Source: Flammeovirga aprica JL-4
Lineage (GTDB): Bacteria; Bacteroidota; Bacteroidia; Cytophagales; Flammeovirgaceae
Direction of reading: 5' to 3'
NCBI RefSeq assembly: GCF_012844305.1
Contig: NZ_JABANE010000083.1
Span: forward strand, 1 to 39,364
DNA: 39,364 nt
Numbering within the stretch: position 1 is the stretch's first letter; every line of letters starts with the position of its first letter. Positions 35,554 to 39,364 of this stretch are shown here, piece by piece. The notes under the pieces are model-generated. The model did no database searches. It was not told the origin of the DNA and was given only the letters and a program-made list of their open reading frames with translations. A program made the position numbers and the translations under genes.

Positions 35554-36399
35554 ATGAAGAAGATTTTAAATTATATTTTAGCCGTAGTACTTTTTTCAAG
35601 CTGTAGCTACGATGATTACTTAAAAGATTTTGATACAACAACAGTATATTTCTCTTTCCAAAATCCTATCCGTACACTGATCGTAGATGAGTACGAGTAT
35701 ATCAAACTGGGGGTAGCTTTAGGAGGAAAAAGGGAAAATAAACAAAACGAGTGGGCAAAGTTTGAGGTAGATTCAGAATTACTTCAAAACACTCCCTTTA
35801 AATTGTTGCCAAGTGATGTTTACACTTTAAATAATACAGAAGAAATCGTGATTCCAGAAGGAAAAATGCAAGGTGATGTCACCGTCAATTTTGATATGAA
35901 CAAATTAACGTCAATGAGTGAGCCTTACACCAATTATGCATTGCCTGTAAGAATCACAAGCACCTCATTAGATCAAGTACACGCTGAAAAAGACTATACG
36001 ATTATTGCTTTCAAATACATTGCTCACCTCGATGGTACATGGTATCATAAAGGAGCAACAAAAGCAATCAACCTCAATACGGATTCAACTTGGACAAGAA
36101 TCTATTTTAAACCAACATTGGAGAAAAACCAATCGTGGACACTGAATACAAAGACAAGTCAAATGGTGGAAACCAACGGTATCAGTTATTTAAGTGGCAA
36201 AATGGAAATTGACCAACAAGCAGACGAAATTTTCATCACAGCCGAAGACGAAGAGAATTTCCATTCTAAATCAGCAAGCATGTCAGCAGATAAAAAAGAA
36301 CTCTACTTATCCTACTCATTCCAAAGAGATAGTATTGTTTATGAAGCCACTGATACGCTGATTTTCGCAACAAGAAACATCGTTTTCGAAACGTGGTAA
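35554..36399 (+). CDS. DUF1735/BT_3987-type surface glycan-binding lipoprotein
   Basis: 281 residues from ATG 35554; an earlier in-frame ATG at 35518 lies inside the SusD gene and spoils the lipoprotein signal. The signal MKKILNYILAVVLFSSC lipidates C17. The N-terminal half (TTTVYFSFQNPIRTLIVDEY, IKLGVALGGKRENKQNEWAK, FKLLPSDVYTLNN, IVIPEGKMQGDVTVNFD) matches the DUF1735 pattern, and the C-terminal half (HLDGTWYHKGATKAINLNTD onward) resembles the lipocalin-like domain often fused to it. Such proteins usually follow SusD genes and bind glycan at the surface. It is the last gene of the PUL operon, 22 bases after SusD, with a strong terminator behind it. Confidence 0.85.
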   Translation: MKKILNYILAVVLFSSCSYDDYLKDFDTTTVYFSFQNPIRTLIVDEYEYIKLGVALGGKRENKQNEWAKFEVDSELLQNTPFKLLPSDVYTLNNTEEIVIPEGKMQGDVTVNFDMNKLTSMSEPYTNYALPVRITSTSLDQVHAEKDYTIIAFKYIAHLDGTWYHKGATKAINLNTDSTWTRIYFKPTLEKNQSWTLNTKTSQMVETNGISYLSGKMEIDQQADEIFITAEDEENFHSKSASMSADKKELYLSYSFQRDSIVYEATDTLIFATRNIVFETW

Positions 36400-36426
36400 T
36401 ATATATATATTGTGGACTATTTATGG

Positions 36427-36463
36427 AGCTCTCAACAGTGTTTTTGCTGTTGGGAGCTTTTTT
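36427..36463 (+). terminator. Strong rho-independent terminator ending the PUL operon
   Basis: AGCTCTCAACAG (36427-36438) pairs with CTGTTGGGAGCT (36447-36458) with one T-G wobble, followed by a run of T residues. It closes the operon that starts at promoter D. Confidence 0.92.
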
Positions 36464-36793
36464 ACAGGTTTAAAAAAGGGCTTGTACCAAAGTAAATTCT
36501 TTTTTTGTTAACGCCCTGCCTCTAATCTTTTCATTCTTCATGCAACCCTCTCTTTTTATTGGAGTTAAAAAAGATAATTGTTAATTTGGGCGCTGGAAAA
36601 TCGTAGGATGTCTTTTAAAAGTACAAAATTGGTCATTTTGTTATAGTTGAAAAAGCCGAAGAAAAGATATTCCGTAAAGTAGCAGACATTGATGAACGAG
36701 GTTAATGCAAATTCAGTCCAAACTTTAGGCTTTGGTCTACCAATCATTATATGCAGATTAGCTATTACACCGTAAATCACTAAAAACAAAAAC
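36464..36793. other. Intergenic region before the methyltransferase gene
   Basis: No supported gene and no perfect TAnnTTTG box. A minus-strand open frame at 36565-36795 (76 codons, hydrophobic and aromatic) has no recognised family and no start context. It could be a decayed transposase end, but I cannot support that. Confidence 0.4.
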
Positions 36794-37618
36794 ATGTTAG
36801 ATTACATAAAAAACAGCTTAAAAAGAAAGAAAGCTAGAAGAGTTACAGCAAAATATCCATCAACAATTAAGGAGTTTAATTTGTCGAAAGATGGAGTAAT
36901 TGAATTTGCGGTATGGCAGAATCCATTGTACGCATATACGGATGAAATTACACAAGCAAATATAGATTTCTTCAGACAATTCGTAAAAGAAGGTGATGCT
37001 GTGATCGATATTGGAGCAAACGTAGGTGATGTCACTATCCCTTTAGCGATAGCGGCAGGTGCAAAAGGTACTACACTGGCGTTCGATCCTAATCCTTATG
37101 TTTATGATATCTTAGAGGTAAACGCTGGTTTGAATAAAGACAAGACGAATATTGTTCCTATTTTAAGAGCAATTTCTGATGTGGATGAAGAGTATTATTT
37201 TATTTCTTCAGAGGCCTCTTTTGCAAATGGAGGTTTGTCAAAAACAACGAAGAGTGATCATGGAAAATATATTTACGAAAATAAAGTAAAGGGAGTAAAC
37301 CTTTCAGGGTATCTTGAGCGCGAGTATCCTCAATTGGATATTTCACTTATTAAAGTAGATACAGAAGGTTTTGACAAGGAAATTATAAAATCTATCTCTG
37401 ATTTCATTAAAAAACAACGCCCTGTTCTTATTGCAGAAAGTTTTGAAAGAAACTCAGACGCAGACAAAAAAGAACTTTTCCAAGTCATCAGCGATCTTGA
37501 TTACGATGTATTTTACTTTGAAGATTTCGCTTCTGACGCAAAGGTTGAGCCAATCACTGCTCCTGAAGGAATGCTGAAATGGAAAGGAACGTTTGATATT
37601 TACGCAGTTCCTAGATAA
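36794..37618 (+). CDS. FkbM family SAM-dependent methyltransferase
   Basis: 274 residues, soluble. The SAM-binding motif I is VIDIGANVGDVTIPLAIAAG from V70, followed by AFDPNPYVYDILEVNAGLNK as motif II and the FkbM-typical LIKVDTEGFDKEIIKSISDF with RPVLIAESFE. FkbM enzymes methylate hydroxyls of sugars or small molecules. The N-terminus (MLDYIKNSLKRKKARRVTAK) is basic and may contact a membrane or glycan polymer. It stands alone between two terminators, is not part of the PUL operon, and may belong to surface-glycan decoration. The acceptor is unknown. Confidence 0.88.
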   Translation: MLDYIKNSLKRKKARRVTAKYPSTIKEFNLSKDGVIEFAVWQNPLYAYTDEITQANIDFFRQFVKEGDAVIDIGANVGDVTIPLAIAAGAKGTTLAFDPNPYVYDILEVNAGLNKDKTNIVPILRAISDVDEEYYFISSEASFANGGLSKTTKSDHGKYIYENKVKGVNLSGYLEREYPQLDISLIKVDTEGFDKEIIKSISDFIKKQRPVLIAESFERNSDADKKELFQVISDLDYDVFYFEDFASDAKVEPITAPEGMLKWKGTFDIYAVPR

Positions 37619-37631
37619 ATAGTTAAGACTA

Positions 37632-37668
37632 CTGTCCTTGTCAAAATAATGACAAGGACAGTTTTTTT
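37632..37668 (+). terminator. Rho-independent terminator after the methyltransferase gene
   Basis: CTGTCCTTGTCA (37632-37643) and TGACAAGGACAG (37650-37661) are perfect complements around a 6-base loop, followed by seven T residues. Confidence 0.95.
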
Positions 37669-37837
37669 ATACTTGAGCCTAACGATTTCTTACACATAAT
37701 AATGCCACATTACTAATCACTTTTATTGATTTTCTTACTCCCCTTTTTTGTTTGTAATAAGAAGATAGAACTTCATCAATGATGATTTTGTCATTGAGCA
37801 CCTTATTTTTTGTCCCAACTCCAAAACAGCTGATAAT

Positions 37838-37845
37838 TAATTTTG
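37838..37845 (+). promoter_or_regulatory. Putative -7 box TAATTTTG
   Basis: TAATTTTG fits TAnnTTTG and stands 81 bp before the membrane-protein gene, in the AT-rich gap 37669-37926 that otherwise holds no gene. A CCC at 37814-37816 is about 24 bp upstream, but no convincing second operator repeat is present, so I do not assign it to the shared regulon. Confidence 0.4.
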
Positions 37846-37926
37846 CATAAATTCTTCTACCAAAATAAGTAATACATTTATTAAATTGTGCTTAAACAAA
37901 AATGTTAAAGTAAACCTCTTAAAAAT

Positions 37927-38595
37927 ATGCACAGTCAAACCCCCGCTCTTCAGCAATTCTTCTTCGGTTCAGGTCTTTTTTATACCATCTTGATATTAGT
38001 CATAGTAGGATTAATAGGAGGAGTGATTAATTACTTCCATGAGTTTCCAAGTCAAGAAGATAAACAGCAGACTTTGTTACAATGCCTATTTCTGGGAGTA
38101 GGAGCCTCATTAATGATTCCCTTATTTTTAAAATTTACTTCCTTCAATTTCGTTCCTGAAACTGCCACTACAGAAGAGTTTTTAGAATTGATTGGCTTGT
38201 GTCTAATAGCTAGTATTTTCGCTAGAAGATTTATTACTTCTATTGGTGATAAAGTATTGATGGAACAGTTGAAAAATAAGATCAATAGTATTGAAGAAGG
38301 AGTGGAGGAAATTGTAACAGAAGGGTATGAAGAAAAGTCAAATGAGTTTAAAAAAGAGGATTTAATAGAGATCACTGGGAATGAATTGATGATACTTGAA
38401 GCCATGAAAAACAAGTTGCCTCAAAAAAGAAGAAAAGTGGAAGGTATTATACAAGATACTGATCTATGTGAGGAGGATGTGAAAAATAGCCTGAATACAT
38501 TAAAAGAAAATGCTTATGTGGATCACCTTATTGTCAATAGTATGGAACGTTGGGAGATTACGAAAAAGGGAAGAAGTTATTTTCACTTTTACTAA
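37927..38595 (+). CDS. Three-TM membrane protein with C-terminal winged-helix-like domain (YLATT-like)
   Basis: 222 residues. Three hydrophobic segments lie near residues 15-36 (FFYTILILVIVGLIGGVINY type), 48-67 and 85-104. The pattern GGVINYF, GASLMIPLFL, LIGLCLIASIFARRFITSIG resembles the YEATS-associated three-TM (YLATT) module described in bacterial conflict-type systems; this is a memory-based match, not a search. A charged linker (residues 115-150) leads to a region with winged-helix character (TGNELMILEAMKNKLPQKRR, then a VKNSLNTLKENAYVDHLIV helix-strand and WEITKKGRSYF wing). It is a single gene with its own putative promoter, followed by a shared hairpin. Function unknown; membrane sensing linked to a nucleic-acid- or protein-binding domain is inference. 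Confidence 0.75.
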   Translation: MHSQTPALQQFFFGSGLFYTILILVIVGLIGGVINYFHEFPSQEDKQQTLLQCLFLGVGASLMIPLFLKFTSFNFVPETATTEEFLELIGLCLIASIFARRFITSIGDKVLMEQLKNKINSIEEGVEEIVTEGYEEKSNEFKKEDLIEITGNELMILEAMKNKLPQKRRKVEGIIQDTDLCEEDVKNSLNTLKENAYVDHLIVNSMERWEITKKGRSYFHFY

Positions 38596-38603
38596 TCAAA
38601 ATA

Positions 38604-38649
38604 AATAGAGCTATCAATGATTGGTATAAAGACCATTGATAGCTCTATT
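38604..38649. terminator. Long perfect hairpin between convergent genes
   Basis: AATAGAGCTATCAATG (38604-38619) and CATTGATAGCTCTATT (38634-38649) form a 16-bp perfect stem. The leftward side is followed by a T-rich run, the rightward side is not, so it terminates leftward transcription best and may serve both. Confidence 0.85.
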
Positions 38650-38665
38650 ATGAAAGCGATTTTAC

Positions 38666-39304
38666 TTACTGAATAATCAACTTTTTCATTACAGGCTGAC
38701 CATTATTTTTATACAGTACAACCATGTAATAACCACTTTTGATAGTATCAATATTTAAAGAGAAATTCCCTTCTAAACCTTGTAAATATTGTTTTACAAT
38801 TCTGCCTTGAAGATCAATTAGTTCAACTTTTGAAAACTTATTATCAAGGTCTGTTTGATTCACATTTACTATTTTATTTGCCGGGTTAGGATACAGTGTA
38901 ATAGTATTAGAAGTTGATAGCTCATTTTCTAATGGACCGTAATCAGGAACATTGTAGTCCAAATCATGAGTGACAGTAAAGGTTTTACTGGTTGTTTTTT
39001 CACCATTTAAGGTGAAATGTGCACTAAACTGTCCATAAGGTAAATCAGCAAGGGAGACTTCTGCAGTATTAAAAGTTTGCTCATAATTTTCACCTCTGAT
39101 AACCCATTGTTTTGACATGCCATCAACGTTTTTATTCATCATTTTCAAAGATGCAGACTGCCCTTGTGTAACCACATGTATGTAAGGAGAAGGTGTATGA
39201 GTGAATTTAGTACCCGCTTTTCTTGATGCGTTTCCAGTCCCCAAAGCTTCAGCAACCATTCTAGCGCCCGCTTCCAGCTTAAAACCTCTAGATAGCGTAC
39301 TAAC
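38666..39304 (-). pseudogene. 5'-truncated remnant of a T9SS-sorted secreted protein
   Basis: An open frame reads leftward from an in-frame TAA at 39305-39307. It begins VSTLSRGFKLEAGARMVAEA, a motif that in Bacteroidota proteins normally follows a large N-terminal region, and continues through a beta-rich domain (IHVVTQGQSASLKMM, YGQFSAHFTLNGEKTTSKTF) to a full T9SS sorting domain (ITLYPNPANKIVNV to GYYMVVLYKNNGQPVMKKLI). The first ATG (39259) would make a 197-residue product without any signal peptide, which could not reach the T9SS. A terminator-like hairpin for leftward transcription lies just upstream. Most likely a remnant of a longer gene; an unusual frame-shifted gene cannot be excluded without more upstream sequence. 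Confidence 0.65.
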
Positions 39305-39327
39305 TTAGCATTGTCAAAAGGAAATAA

Positions 39328-39364
39328 AACTCCTCAGAATAATATTTTGGATTTTCGAGGAGTT
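39328..39364 (-). terminator. Terminator-like hairpin for a leftward gene beyond the window
   Basis: AACTCCTC (39328-39335) pairs with GAGGAGTT (39357-39364). Read leftward the stem is followed by a TTTTATTT run. It would end a leftward transcript arriving from the right of the window. Confidence 0.55.

Noticed and set aside
36565..36795. 76-codon minus-strand frame, possible transposase end
   Set aside because: No family recognised, no terminal inverted repeats, no start context; would need a database search to support.
37781..37845. Possible fifth shared-operator promoter before the three-TM protein gene
   Set aside because: TTTTGTC recurs about 21 bp apart and a CCC lies about 24 bp before TAATTTTG, but the AATAT core is missing, so the match is too weak.
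38052..38414. 120-codon minus-strand frame inside the three-TM protein gene
   Set aside because: Ser/Phe/Ile-rich antisense shadow of a well-formed membrane protein gene.

Overview
The window is about 39 kb of AT-rich DNA from a marine-type Bacteroidota, most likely a member of the Cytophagales/Flammeovirgaceae. The call rests on two SusC/SusD pairs, several proteins ending in type IX secretion (T9SS) sorting domains, TAnnTTTG-type promoter boxes, the absence of Shine-Dalgarno sequences before A-rich start contexts, and four formylglycine sulfatases. The genus is inference. No rRNA, tRNA, CRISPR array or intact insertion sequence was seen.

Layout. (1) 1-14216: three rightward genes for secreted GLUG / InlB-B-like repeat proteins of 655, 1079 and about 2385 residues, each with a T9SS sorting domain. 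A sulfatase gene overlaps the stop codon of the third by one base, and a terminator follows. (2) 14220-16250: an island unlike its surroundings, with a 40-residue membrane peptide, a structured palindromic element and two AT-rich genes, the first of which looks like a polymorphic-toxin immunity protein. A 15-bp near-identical direct repeat flanks the pair. (3) 16253-36463: a 20-kb polysaccharide utilisation locus (PUL) running GH2 beta-mannosidase, three sulfatases, a GH42-like glycosidase with T9SS tail, SusC, SusD, a divergent SusC, a second SusD, a DUF1735-type surface lipoprotein, then a strong terminator. (4) 36794-38649: an FkbM methyltransferase and a three-TM protein with a C-terminal winged-helix-like region, each followed by a hairpin. 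(5) 38666-39364: a leftward, 5'-truncated remnant of a T9SS-sorted protein.

How it fits together. Sulfatases plus a beta-mannosidase and a GH42-like enzyme point to a sulfated, beta-mannose- and probably galactose-containing marine glycan; the exact substrate is inference. The T9SS proteins would work at the cell surface, the lipoproteins and SusC channels would bind and import fragments, and the sulfatases and mannosidase would finish degradation, probably in the periplasm.

The most striking observation is a shared promoter design in front of all three GLUG genes and the PUL operon: two direct repeats about 22-23 bp apart (consensus near AATATnTnnCCCCT), with the proximal C-run 25 bp upstream of a TAnnTTTG box. 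This suggests one activator controls both the giant repeat proteins and the PUL, making the GLUG proteins candidate glycan-capture or adhesion parts of the same system. No regulator gene is in the window. Other notable points are an A10 tract placed between a glycosidase and its secretion signal, and seven genes whose start codon overlaps the stop of a two-codon mini-ORF.
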